From an uncultured SAR116 cluster alpha proteobacterium (lineage in GTDB: Bacteria > Pseudomonadota > Alphaproteobacteria > Puniceispirillales > Marisalimonadaceae): a stretch of DNA of 64,000 nucleotides. The stretch lies in the NCBI GenBank assembly GCA_902558885.1, contig CACEFQ010000007.1:1-64000 (forward strand). The letters run 5' to 3'. The notes under the pieces were generated by a model. That model was not told the DNA's origin. It worked only from the letters and a program-made list of their open reading frames with translations, and made no database searches. This document shows, in pieces, positions 7,867 through 14,992 of this stretch (position 1 is the stretch's first letter; the number at the start of each line of letters is the position of its first letter). Both the position numbers and the translations under genes were made by a program.

Positions 7867-10386
7867 TTACTGTTGTAATAATTGGAGGACATTTTGTTGA
7901 GCTTTACCTGCTTGTGCGATCATTGCCATTGCAGATTGCTGTAATATTTGAGCTCTAGTTAACCTTGCTGACTCTTTTGCAAAATCAGCGTCTTCGATTC
8001 TACCCCTCGAAGCATTTGTATTTAAAGCCACATTTGATAGGTTATCTATTGCCTTTTCCATTCTACTCATTAAAGCACCTAATTTAGCTCTTTCTTTATG
8101 AATTCTGTCAAGTGATCTATCTAAAACACGTAATGCATCTATAGATGACTGTCTTGTTTTAACGTTAACACCAGATAATTTGTCTAAAGAAGCAGCACCA
8201 GGGGATGCTTCGAAAAGACCTTTTCCGTCTTCACCAATAACTGTGAAACTGTTACTTGAGGACATTTCAAGTTGTCCAGTAATAATCACAGAATCTGCAG
8301 CCTTTAATCCAATTTTAATTGCTCCAGTTGTTGCCCCAGAATTAACTACTGTATTAATTGTTTTAAATATTCGTCTTCCAGTTACGGTCTTATTAGCTTC
8401 TGGTCCAGTTATAACCTCAACTAGAGTATTTCCAGACATGTCTGTACCAGTTACTGTAAAGGTTTTGTCGCTCTCATCACTTGCAGAGCTTGTGATAGTT
8501 ATAAGAGCACTTTGGTTAGCTATGGTGTTTAAAACACCCACACTAACAGTGGCATCTCCATCAACTGCAGACGGTATTACAGATGTAACAGTACCAAATA
8601 CGTTAGTTGTTTGTTGGGTCGCTCCACCTGTAAATGCAGGTACAGTTTCTTGAAGTGAATTTCCATAAACATCTGTACCAGTCACTAAAAAAGTTCCATC
8701 TGTGGCTGCATTTGACGTGATTGTTACAATAGAATTATGAACTGTTGCTGTGTTAACCACAGGCATAATAGCTTCTAAAGTACCTACTTTAATATTAGCA
8801 TCTGCATCAACCGCAGACGGTATTACAGATGTAACGGTTGCAAATCTGTTAGTTGTTTGTTTGGTTGTTCCACTTCCAAATGCAGTTATAGTTTCTTCAA
8901 GCGCATTTCCAAAAAGATCAGTACCAACCACTTTAAAAGACCCATCTGTGGCAGCAGATGCAGTGATTGTTACAAAAGAATTATGTACTGCTGATGCATT
9001 AACCATAGTCAAGCTTTGTGTACCCGAAAATCCTGAAGTAATACCTTGAGAAGTAACAATTCTATCATCATCAGCGGCGGCAATTGTCTGAGATGCAACA
9101 ATAGAAGTGGCATTTGTTGCTGTGCTAACTGGACCAGCTGCTGGGAAAGCTGTTGGGTTTGTGGTTCCAATTCTACCACCAATTGTTAATTGATTTGTAG
9201 GTGTTCCAGTATAGATGCCATCATCATCAGTTGTCGTTACATTTGTATCCCCAAGTGATACAGCATCGCCAGCGACTACTTCATCATTATCTAAACTCGT
9301 TATTAATAATGTTCTTCTAGATCCTGTTGTTGTTGTATCTCCACCAAAATTTACGTCACCTAACTTAATATCGTAACCTTCATTTTGAACCATTATAATT
9401 GATGATTTGTCTGTTGATAGGGTGGCAGTTACACCTGTAGTAGTAGTATAGTTATTTATAGAATCTCTAAGATCAGATAATACTGAACCTGATTCATTAT
9501 TATTTAATGTAACATTTGCAGCGATTGTAATAGCTGTAGTGTTTTTGCCTTGAATACTGAATGAAACACTTGTTTGTCCATTGTAGGCTTTGTCTAAAGT
9601 TTTTGCCTGTAGTTTGAGTTGTGTAGAGGCTATAGCTGTAACTCCAGTAGCATCAAAAACAGCATTAACAGAAGTAGCTATATCTCTAACATTTGATCCT
9701 GCTGCAGCTGTAACAGAAGAACTACCTAAAATTCCATGTAAAGTAAATGACTCTGCTTGTACCAAATTAGCTTCAGAAGTGTCTGCTACTGCGTACGCAT
9801 TTAATGCTAAATTATCATTATCAACTGCGCTATTTGCTATGTCTGTTGTTTCTGTTCCTTGGGATTTTGCTTTATATGCCCCTAAGCTATCTAGTCTCAT
9901 AGAAGATATAGAAAGCTGTGCAAATTCTCTCTCATGTGTTCCAATTTGAAAACGTCTATCTGCAAAAGATCCATCTAAAACTGCAATTTCATTGAAAGTA
10001 GTATCTCTAGTTACACGATCTAATTCTGCTAACATCTGAACAACCTCAGCATCTAAATAAGAACGTTCTTCGGAGTTCATAACATCAGATGCTGATTGTA
10101 TCGCTAATTCCCTTATTCTCTGGATAATTGATGATGATTCGTCTAATGCGCCTTCAGTCACTTGTGCCATTGAAATAACATCAGCTGCATTTCGTACTGA
10201 TTGTTCTAGTCCTTTTATTTGTGCAGTCATTCTATCAGCAATTGCTGCGCCAGCTGCGTCGTCACCTGCGTGATTTATGCGCTTGCCAGATGACAGACGC
10301 TCCATAGCCGTTGTCATATCACGCTCTGTCGCAGTCATTTTATTTAGTGCAAACTGAGCTGCAGTATTAGAATTTACTGTTGGCAT
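7867..10386 (-). CDS. Very large flagellin with internal repeats
   Basis: The 839-residue protein has both conserved ends of flagellin. The N-terminus (MPTVNSNTAAQFALNKM, ERLSSGKRINHAGDDAAG) and C-terminus (RIEDADFAKESARLTRAQI, ending VLQLLQQ) are intact. The central surface region of about 550 residues is unusually long and Thr/Val-rich. It carries a tandem 82-residue repeat (VHNS-VTIT-ATDG-GTD-GN-ET, VTSVIPSAVD) and a third degenerate copy. The start at 10386 is preferred over an in-frame ATG at 10419: GGAG lies 8 bases before 10386, and the sigma-54 -12 element at 10420 puts the transcript start downstream of 10419. FliS (10885) is the likely export chaperone. Confidence 0.95.
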   Translation of the reverse strand: MPTVNSNTAAQFALNKMTATERDMTTAMERLSSGKRINHAGDDAAGAAIADRMTAQIKGLEQSVRNAADVISMAQVTEGALDESSSIIQRIRELAIQSASDVMNSEERSYLDAEVVQMLAELDRVTRDTTFNEIAVLDGSFADRRFQIGTHEREFAQLSISSMRLDSLGAYKAKSQGTETTDIANSAVDNDNLALNAYAVADTSEANLVQAESFTLHGILGSSSVTAAAGSNVRDIATSVNAVFDATGVTAIASTQLKLQAKTLDKAYNGQTSVSFSIQGKNTTAITIAANVTLNNNESGSVLSDLRDSINNYTTTTGVTATLSTDKSSIIMVQNEGYDIKLGDVNFGGDTTTTGSRRTLLITSLDNDEVVAGDAVSLGDTNVTTTDDDGIYTGTPTNQLTIGGRIGTTNPTAFPAAGPVSTATNATSIVASQTIAAADDDRIVTSQGITSGFSGTQSLTMVNASAVHNSFVTITASAATDGSFKVVGTDLFGNALEETITAFGSGTTKQTTNRFATVTSVIPSAVDADANIKVGTLEAIMPVVNTATVHNSIVTITSNAATDGTFLVTGTDVYGNSLQETVPAFTGGATQQTTNVFGTVTSVIPSAVDGDATVSVGVLNTIANQSALITITSSASDESDKTFTVTGTDMSGNTLVEVITGPEANKTVTGRRIFKTINTVVNSGATTGAIKIGLKAADSVIITGQLEMSSSNSFTVIGEDGKGLFEASPGAASLDKLSGVNVKTRQSSIDALRVLDRSLDRIHKERAKLGALMSRMEKAIDNLSNVALNTNASRGRIEDADFAKESARLTRAQILQQSAMAMIAQAGKAQQNVLQLLQQ
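8526..9017 (-). repeat. Tandem 246-bp (82-codon) repeat in flagellin variable domain
   Basis: Two copies, about 8526-8771 and 8772-9017, are offset by exactly 246 bp. For example, the same 23-base stretch occurs at 8567-8589 and 8813-8835. At protein level both copies read VTSVIPSAVD near their ends. Boundaries are approximate. Confidence 0.85.
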
Positions 10387-10419
10387 ATCAATCTCCAAAT
10401 TAATTTCGTAGGAAAACAC

Positions 10420-10435
10420 TGCAATTGCTATGCCA
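10420..10435 (-). promoter_or_regulatory. Sigma-54 promoter of the large flagellin gene
   Basis: On the minus strand the sequence is TGGCA, TAGCAA, TTGCA, a full -24/-12 match with correct spacing. It lies 34 bp upstream of the start codon at 10386 and overlaps the longer alternative ORF start, which helps decide the real start. Confidence 0.88.
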
Positions 10436-10454
10436 AAAATTCAGCTATTTTTAT

Positions 10455-10811
10455 CTATGCGTATTTTTCTATTGATTTTTTTAATTCAGTAATATTTTTT
10501 GGAATAACACTTATCATATTATAACGAGTAATTATCTCATTATAAAAATATGATGGTGATAATGAGGCTCTTGATCTTATAAAGCTTTCTGTAAGTGATC
10601 CATTACTAGCTGTTTGGTTGTTTACGTATACGTGTCTGATATAATTAGGAGGTGCATTATTTAAAGGTCTCTTTGTTACTCCAATTTCAGGGACTATCCT
10701 ATTATTAGTTGGCATACTGTTTGCAGATAGACTAGCGCTTTCATACCTTAATGGTTTAGAGGCATAAATCTCATTTATAGCATATGGGTTTTGCGAATTA
10801 TTAACAATCAT
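10455..10811 (-). CDS. Hypothetical protein upstream of the flagellin gene
   Basis: The 118-residue product is not recognised. It is polar and Asn/Ser-rich in the first half (MIVNNSQNPYAINEIYASK), with an isolated hydrophobic stretch late and no clear signal peptide or membrane span. No good ribosome-binding site precedes the ATG. It lies between the flagellin promoter and the divergent fliS gene, so a flagellar link is possible by position only. It could also be a spurious ORF, although its length and lack of a better gene on the opposite strand favour a real gene. Confidence 0.5.
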   Translation of the reverse strand: MIVNNSQNPYAINEIYASKPLRYESASLSANSMPTNNRIVPEIGVTKRPLNNAPPNYIRHVYVNNQTASNGSLTESFIRSRASLSPSYFYNEIITRYNMISVIPKNITELKKSIEKYA

Positions 10812-10884
10812 GGTGTAAATTAAACATAAAATTTATGAAAAATCAAATTTTTGACACTTTATTATAAATAGTTGAATTCTAATT

Positions 10885-11322
10885 ATGACAAATAACCAAT
10901 ATATTGACGCATACAAAAAGACACAACAATCATCCAATGCAGTTACTTCATCACACGAAATAGTAAGAACTTTAATGAAAGAATTAGTTAATTCAATGCA
11001 AAAAATTGTTTTGGATATTCAAGACGAGAAGAAAAGAAAACAAGATCAGCACTTAGTTGATAAAGTTTTTGAAGAAAAAAATGCTCGTCATAGATCAAAA
11101 AATTTAAGCAAGGCATTATCTATTATTTATGGCCTTCAAACTAGTCTAGATTTTGATAAGGCACTAGAGATTGCAAATAATCTTTTTCAATTATATGAGT
11201 ACTGTCGTCACGAAATCATTAGAGGGTTTAGTCAAAAAATTGAAGATGGGATTGTTAGAGCTATTGATGTCATAAAACAAATAATGGAAGGGTGGGAAGA
11301 AATACCATCTTTAGATAAATAA
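10885..11322 (+). CDS. fliS: Flagellar secretion chaperone FliS
   Basis: The 145-residue protein matches FliS. The N-terminus has YKKTQ, an all-helical body follows with LSKALSIIYGLQTSLDF and NNLFQLYEYCRHEII, and it ends with a helix reading VIKQIMEGWEEI. FliS binds the C-terminal core of flagellin in the cytoplasm and delivers it to the export gate. It lies two bases upstream of a FliT-like gene, the usual fliS-fliT pairing. FliS is common in gammaproteobacteria and rarer in alphaproteobacteria, which often use FlaF/FlbT instead. The N-terminal segment is slightly longer than average. Confidence 0.88.
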   Translation: MTNNQYIDAYKKTQQSSNAVTSSHEIVRTLMKELVNSMQKIVLDIQDEKKRKQDQHLVDKVFEEKNARHRSKNLSKALSIIYGLQTSLDFDKALEIANNLFQLYEYCRHEIIRGFSQKIEDGIVRAIDVIKQIMEGWEEIPSLDK

Positions 11323-11324
11323 AG

Positions 11325-11621
11325 ATGGATACTCTTAATTCAGACTTAGATTTATTAGAAAATCTTTCAAAAAAAATTTCAGATTTAATTTATAATAATG
11401 AATTCACTCAAATATCACTTCTTGATGCGCAAAGAAAGTTATTAATAGAAAAAATTAAAGAGAGTCAGATTAAGAAAAATAATATTCAGAAAAGAATAGG
11501 GAAGATTCTAGAAAATAATTTAGAAAATATAAAAGCCACAGAAAAAAAATTACAAAACCTATCAAAAAATCATAGTAAATTTAATAAAAGATTAAAAGCA
11601 TATTCTATGAACCAGTTGTAA
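11325..11621 (+). CDS. FliT-like coiled-coil protein
   Basis: This 98-residue, Lys/Glu/Asn-rich, all-helical protein starts two bases after fliS. Its size, helix content and position fit FliT, the export chaperone for the filament cap FliD. FliT proteins are poorly conserved, so the call rests mainly on synteny. The stop codon overlaps the first base pairs of the following terminator stem. Confidence 0.6.
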   Translation: MDTLNSDLDLLENLSKKISDLIYNNEFTQISLLDAQRKLLIEKIKESQIKKNNIQKRIGKILENNLENIKATEKKLQNLSKNHSKFNKRLKAYSMNQL

Positions 11622-11644
11622 AATTCGAAAGAATTTTATTTTTT
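11620..11644 (+). terminator. Terminator after fliS-fliT
   Basis: A 7-bp stem AAAATTC / GAATTTT closes a GAAA tetraloop and is followed by ATTTTTT. The stem is AT-rich and weak, but the geometry is that of an intrinsic terminator and it sits exactly at the end of the operon. Confidence 0.6.
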
Positions 11645-11654
11645 AAAAAAAAAT

Positions 11655-11681
11655 TAAACAAATTTTATTTTCAGTCGTAAT
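11655..11681 (+). promoter_or_regulatory. Candidate sigma-28 (FliA-type) promoter
   Basis: TAAA, 15 bp, GTCGTAAT resembles the TAAA-N15-GCCGATAA class 3 flagellar promoter. It lies 37 bp before the flagellin start at 11719. No GG/GC sigma-54 pair is present in this gap. The -10 match is imperfect, so this is tentative. Confidence 0.4.
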
Positions 11682-11718
11682 TACTGCTGTAATATTAATA
11701 TAATTCGTGGAGGAATTT

Positions 11719-13710
11719 ATGCTTAATATCGGTAATTTAACTGCTTCTCAATTTATTCAAAAAAACATGTCTCAACAAATAAAAGAAATAACAGAGAGTA
11801 CGGAAAGACTATCCTCTGGTAAGAGGATTAATAAGGCATCAGATGATCCTTCTTCCACAGGACCGATTTCAAGATTAAATGCACAAATTCTATCCTTGGA
11901 AGAGGCAATATCAAATGGGGCAGAAGGAAAAATACTTACCCAAACTGCTGACAATGGTCTAAGCTCGATTAATAATTTACTTGCTAGAATAAGAGAACTC
12001 ACTGTTAAAGGCAGTAGTACGACACTTACAACTGCAGATAGAAATACCTTGCAAGTTGAAATAGATGCATATTTATCAGAAATAGATTCATTAACTAACT
12101 TAATTAAATTTAATTCTATAAAATTATTAGACGGCTCAAAAGAAAATGTAAGTTTTTTAGTTGGCATAAACAAAGATGATGCTATTTCAATTAACTTAGT
12201 TAAATCTAATAGCACAGCATTAGGGTTGTCGGGAGCTTCAGGTGTTAAAGAATTTACAAGTGGGAGGGTAACCAGTTTTAACTATAGTTCAAATTTAGCA
12301 GCCAGTGATATAAAGATAAATAGTCAAAATGCACTTGCAGCAACTTTAACATCTAATTTGACATCTGGCAATAACACGGCAACTGCATTAGTAACAGCTA
12401 TAAATGCTAATACTAATACTCATGGCGCAACTGCAACAGGTTTTAATAAACTCACTTCGGCAGCTAAAAGTTCTTTGAGTATGAGCAATACTTTTACAAT
12501 TAATACTAATGTAATTTCAGTTCAAACAAGTTTAGAAAATTTAGTTACTGAAATTAATCAAGAAGCAGGTGGGGTTACAGCTACGTTAAACTCAGATAAC
12601 ACAATAACTTTATCAAATACGACTGGAAACGACATTGTAATTGGAGGAAATGCTCCAACTGATGCAGGTTTCTCTGCTGGGACCTACTTAGGTTACATTA
12701 AATTAGAGAATGTTGATGGAACATTTGTTAAAATTGAGGCTATGACAAAAGCAAATGGATATGCATCAAATAGCGGAAATATTGATGACTTGGCAAGATT
12801 TGGTTTTAATGAGGTAGACTCTAGCGTTGCTATTAGATCAGATTTAGTTTCAACTAATGCACTAACAACATCTCAAGATATAAAAATTAATGATATTGAT
12901 ATAGGTGCATCCGATAGTTCCTCTGCTGCCGCAAAGGCAATTGCAATTAATGCTGTATCATCTTCAACAAATGTAACTGCTTCAGGTGACAATTTAGTAA
13001 CGTTAGATTTAAATTTTTCAGAAGCATCTGCAGCAGCATCAAATATCAGTATAAATGGAAATACTATAAATTTTTCAAGTGTTACCAATGAAACTGAAAC
13101 AATTACAGCAATTAATAATGCCTCAATAGGGGATATTATTGCTTCTGCTAATTCTAGTGGGGAAGTTCAATTAGCTAGTGCTAGTGGAGCAGATATTGTT
13201 ATAAATCATGGAGGAACTCCTGGTGTATTTTTTGATGGTCACACTGATGCTACCGGAGCTACTATTTCAGTAGGAAGTTCAGTAACTTTTAAAGGACAAA
13301 TAATTTTAACACATACAGCAGGTGATGTTGTAAAAATATCTGGAGATGATGTTTCTGAACTCGGATTTCAGGCGCAGGCCTCAAGTAGTTCCTCAACACC
13401 TGGATCAATTATATCTGTGTCGTCTTCCTCAAATGCTTCATCAGCATTAAGTACTGTTGACAATGCCATTGATACTATTGCTAATACAAGAGCAAAATTT
13501 GGTGCAAGTGAAAATGCAATTGATAGTAGATTAAATTTTTTACTTGATGCTAAAACAAATTCTATATCAAGGTTATCCAAAATAGAAGATGCAGACTTTG
13601 CTCTTGAAACAGCAAAACTTACAAAAGCTCAAATTATGTCAAAGGCAGCATCTTCAATGCTTGCACAAGCTAATGCAGGTGGTGAAGTTTTGTTAAGATT
13701 ATTAAATTAA
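11719..13710 (+). CDS. Large flagellin / flagellin-like protein
   Basis: The 663-residue protein has a flagellin N-terminus (LNIGNLTASQF, TERLSSGKRINKASDDPSST) and C-terminus (RLSKIEDADFALETAKLTKA, ending EVLLRLLN). The centre has flagellin IN-type repeats (TFTINTNVISV; NISINGNTINF). A long block from about residue 210 aligns by eye with the visible part of the flagellin at 1-2094, including the shared LNSDNTITLSNTTG, so these two are paralogues. The start at 11719 is chosen because GGAGG lies 5 bases upstream; an in-frame GTG at 11707 would overlap that site. The first domain also resembles FlgL, but the C-terminus favours flagellin. Confidence 0.92.
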   Translation: MLNIGNLTASQFIQKNMSQQIKEITESTERLSSGKRINKASDDPSSTGPISRLNAQILSLEEAISNGAEGKILTQTADNGLSSINNLLARIRELTVKGSSTTLTTADRNTLQVEIDAYLSEIDSLTNLIKFNSIKLLDGSKENVSFLVGINKDDAISINLVKSNSTALGLSGASGVKEFTSGRVTSFNYSSNLAASDIKINSQNALAATLTSNLTSGNNTATALVTAINANTNTHGATATGFNKLTSAAKSSLSMSNTFTINTNVISVQTSLENLVTEINQEAGGVTATLNSDNTITLSNTTGNDIVIGGNAPTDAGFSAGTYLGYIKLENVDGTFVKIEAMTKANGYASNSGNIDDLARFGFNEVDSSVAIRSDLVSTNALTTSQDIKINDIDIGASDSSSAAAKAIAINAVSSSTNVTASGDNLVTLDLNFSEASAAASNISINGNTINFSSVTNETETITAINNASIGDIIASANSSGEVQLASASGADIVINHGGTPGVFFDGHTDATGATISVGSSVTFKGQIILTHTAGDVVKISGDDVSELGFQAQASSSSSTPGSIISVSSSSNASSALSTVDNAIDTIANTRAKFGASENAIDSRLNFLLDAKTNSISRLSKIEDADFALETAKLTKAQIMSKAASSMLAQANAGGEVLLRLLN

Positions 13711-13726
13711 TGGTATGTTTTTTGCT
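13711..13726 (+). promoter_or_regulatory. Sigma-54-like promoter for the TPR-SGNH gene
   Basis: TGGTA, 6 bp, TTGCT keeps the GG and GC elements at exact -24/-12 spacing, with T for C at the third conserved position. The predicted transcript start near 13738 precedes the GTG at 13762. It begins directly after the flagellin stop codon. Confidence 0.6.
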
Positions 13727-13754
13727 CACTATAGGTATAAAAGTTTATAGTGAG
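13725..13754 (+). repeat. Perfect 9-bp inverted repeat in promoter/leader
   Basis: CTCACTATA and TATAGTGAG are separated by 12 bases. The left arm overlaps the -12 element and the right arm reaches the GTGAG just before the GTG start of the TPR-SGNH gene. No T tract follows on either strand, so it is not a standard terminator. It could be an operator or an RBS-masking hairpin. Confidence 0.75.
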
Positions 13755-13761
13755 ATAAATT

Positions 13762-14988
13762 GTGACAAGTGATTATAACTTTCAACAAGACTTCAATTTA
13801 GAGTTAAAAAAAAACAATTTTAAAACAATTGGTGACATTAATAAATATACAAGTATAGCCCAACAATATTACAACAATAACAATATTAATAAATGTATTG
13901 AGTATTTACTTATAGCTCTAAATTTGGATCCACAAAATAGCATCACTTTATCTAAATTGGGATATGCTTATTACAAATTAGGCCGGTTGCCAATTGCAAT
14001 TGATTATTTCAAGCACTCATTAAAAAATAATATAGATAATTACGACGCTCTTAATTTTTGGGCTTTAGCACTATTACAACAAGGAAAATGGTTTAGTTTA
14101 AATGAAAGTGAATATCTTAATAAAAACTTAAATAAATTATCATTTAAATTTCATGGTTTCTTTTATATCAGTATGATTATTAATAATATCCTTTTAAATA
14201 GAAATCAGTTAAACACATTAATCTTCAAAGATATCGTAAAAGAGTATGATGGAGATTTCAAAACTTCTTTTCGAACTTTACCAAAATTTGCACAAGTTTG
14301 GCTATTATTTTTAAATAAATTAAACAATCAAATTCTAAAAACTAAAAATATTGATAAAATAACAAAATTTGAAACAATCTATCATATTGGTGACAGTCAT
14401 TGTTTATCTTTTGTAAATCAAAAAATAAAATTAAATAATAAAATTTACAAAATTTTACCGAAGTTGATTAGTGGAGCAAAAGCTTGGCATTTTGCTAATA
14501 ATGAAATTAATTTATCAAAAAAATTATTTATAAATCATATAAAGAATATTGAAGTTGGTTCTAAAGTTTTCTTATCTTTTGGTGAAATTGACTGTCGTCC
14601 GGATGAAGGCATTATAATTGCATATTCGAAGACTGACCTATCAAAGAAAAATTTAATTGAAATAATCCAAAAAACTACAAAAAATTATATAGAATTTTGT
14701 TGTGAACAATTTAAAGCTAGAAATGTTACTCCATATATTTTAGGAGTTCAGGCACCAATTATTAAGAAAGAAGATAAAAAAAAGGCTGATCTCTTAAAAA
14801 AAATAATAAAAAAATTTAATCTCTATTTGAAAAACATCTGTCATGAAAAGGGGTTAAATTTTATAGATACTTTTCAACATACCAGAAATAATAATTTCAT
14901 TTCAAATAAAAAATATATGTTAGACAATTGTCATTTAAACTTTAAGTTTATAAAAGTTATTGAGAAAATTTACTGTAAAAGCTCATAA
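13762..14988 (+). CDS. TPR protein with SGNH-hydrolase-like domain
   Basis: The 408-residue protein has two or three N-terminal TPR-like units (about residues 25-115) and a C-terminal SGNH/GDSL-like fold. Visible blocks are GDSH (210-213), which supplies the nucleophile Ser, FGEIDCR (GEID 274-277) at the block III position, and DNCH (388-391), which supplies the catalytic Asp-x-x-His pair. SGNH enzymes cleave or transfer acyl esters; a GEID-type variant is less well understood. There is no signal peptide, so it should act in the cytoplasm. The location between a flagellin gene and a TPR-methyltransferase suggests acylation or deacylation of a flagellin glycan. The start is GTG. Confidence 0.72.
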   Translation: MTSDYNFQQDFNLELKKNNFKTIGDINKYTSIAQQYYNNNNINKCIEYLLIALNLDPQNSITLSKLGYAYYKLGRLPIAIDYFKHSLKNNIDNYDALNFWALALLQQGKWFSLNESEYLNKNLNKLSFKFHGFFYISMIINNILLNRNQLNTLIFKDIVKEYDGDFKTSFRTLPKFAQVWLLFLNKLNNQILKTKNIDKITKFETIYHIGDSHCLSFVNQKIKLNNKIYKILPKLISGAKAWHFANNEINLSKKLFINHIKNIEVGSKVFLSFGEIDCRPDEGIIIAYSKTDLSKKNLIEIIQKTTKNYIEFCCEQFKARNVTPYILGVQAPIIKKEDKKKADLLKKIIKKFNLYLKNICHEKGLNFIDTFQHTRNNNFISNKKYMLDNCHLNFKFIKVIEKIYCKSS

Positions 14989-14992
14989 AGTT

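Noticed and set aside
8180-8653. Long open frame on the plus strand opposite the flagellin gene
   Set aside because: It is antisense to a conserved flagellin, has no ribosome-binding site, and its hydrophobic repeated composition mirrors the Thr/Val-rich flagellin codons.
10387-10419. Longer start (ATG at 10419) for the large flagellin
   Set aside because: It overlaps the sigma-54 -12 element and has no ribosome-binding site; the ATG at 10386 has GGAG and the conserved flagellin N-terminus.
10855-10867. TTGACA followed by TATAAA upstream of fliS as a sigma-70 promoter
   Set aside because: The spacing is only about 6 bp, so the two elements cannot form one promoter.
13725-13754. Inverted repeat as a terminator after the flagellin gene
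   Set aside because: No U tract follows on either strand, and it lies between a sigma-54-like promoter and a start codon.
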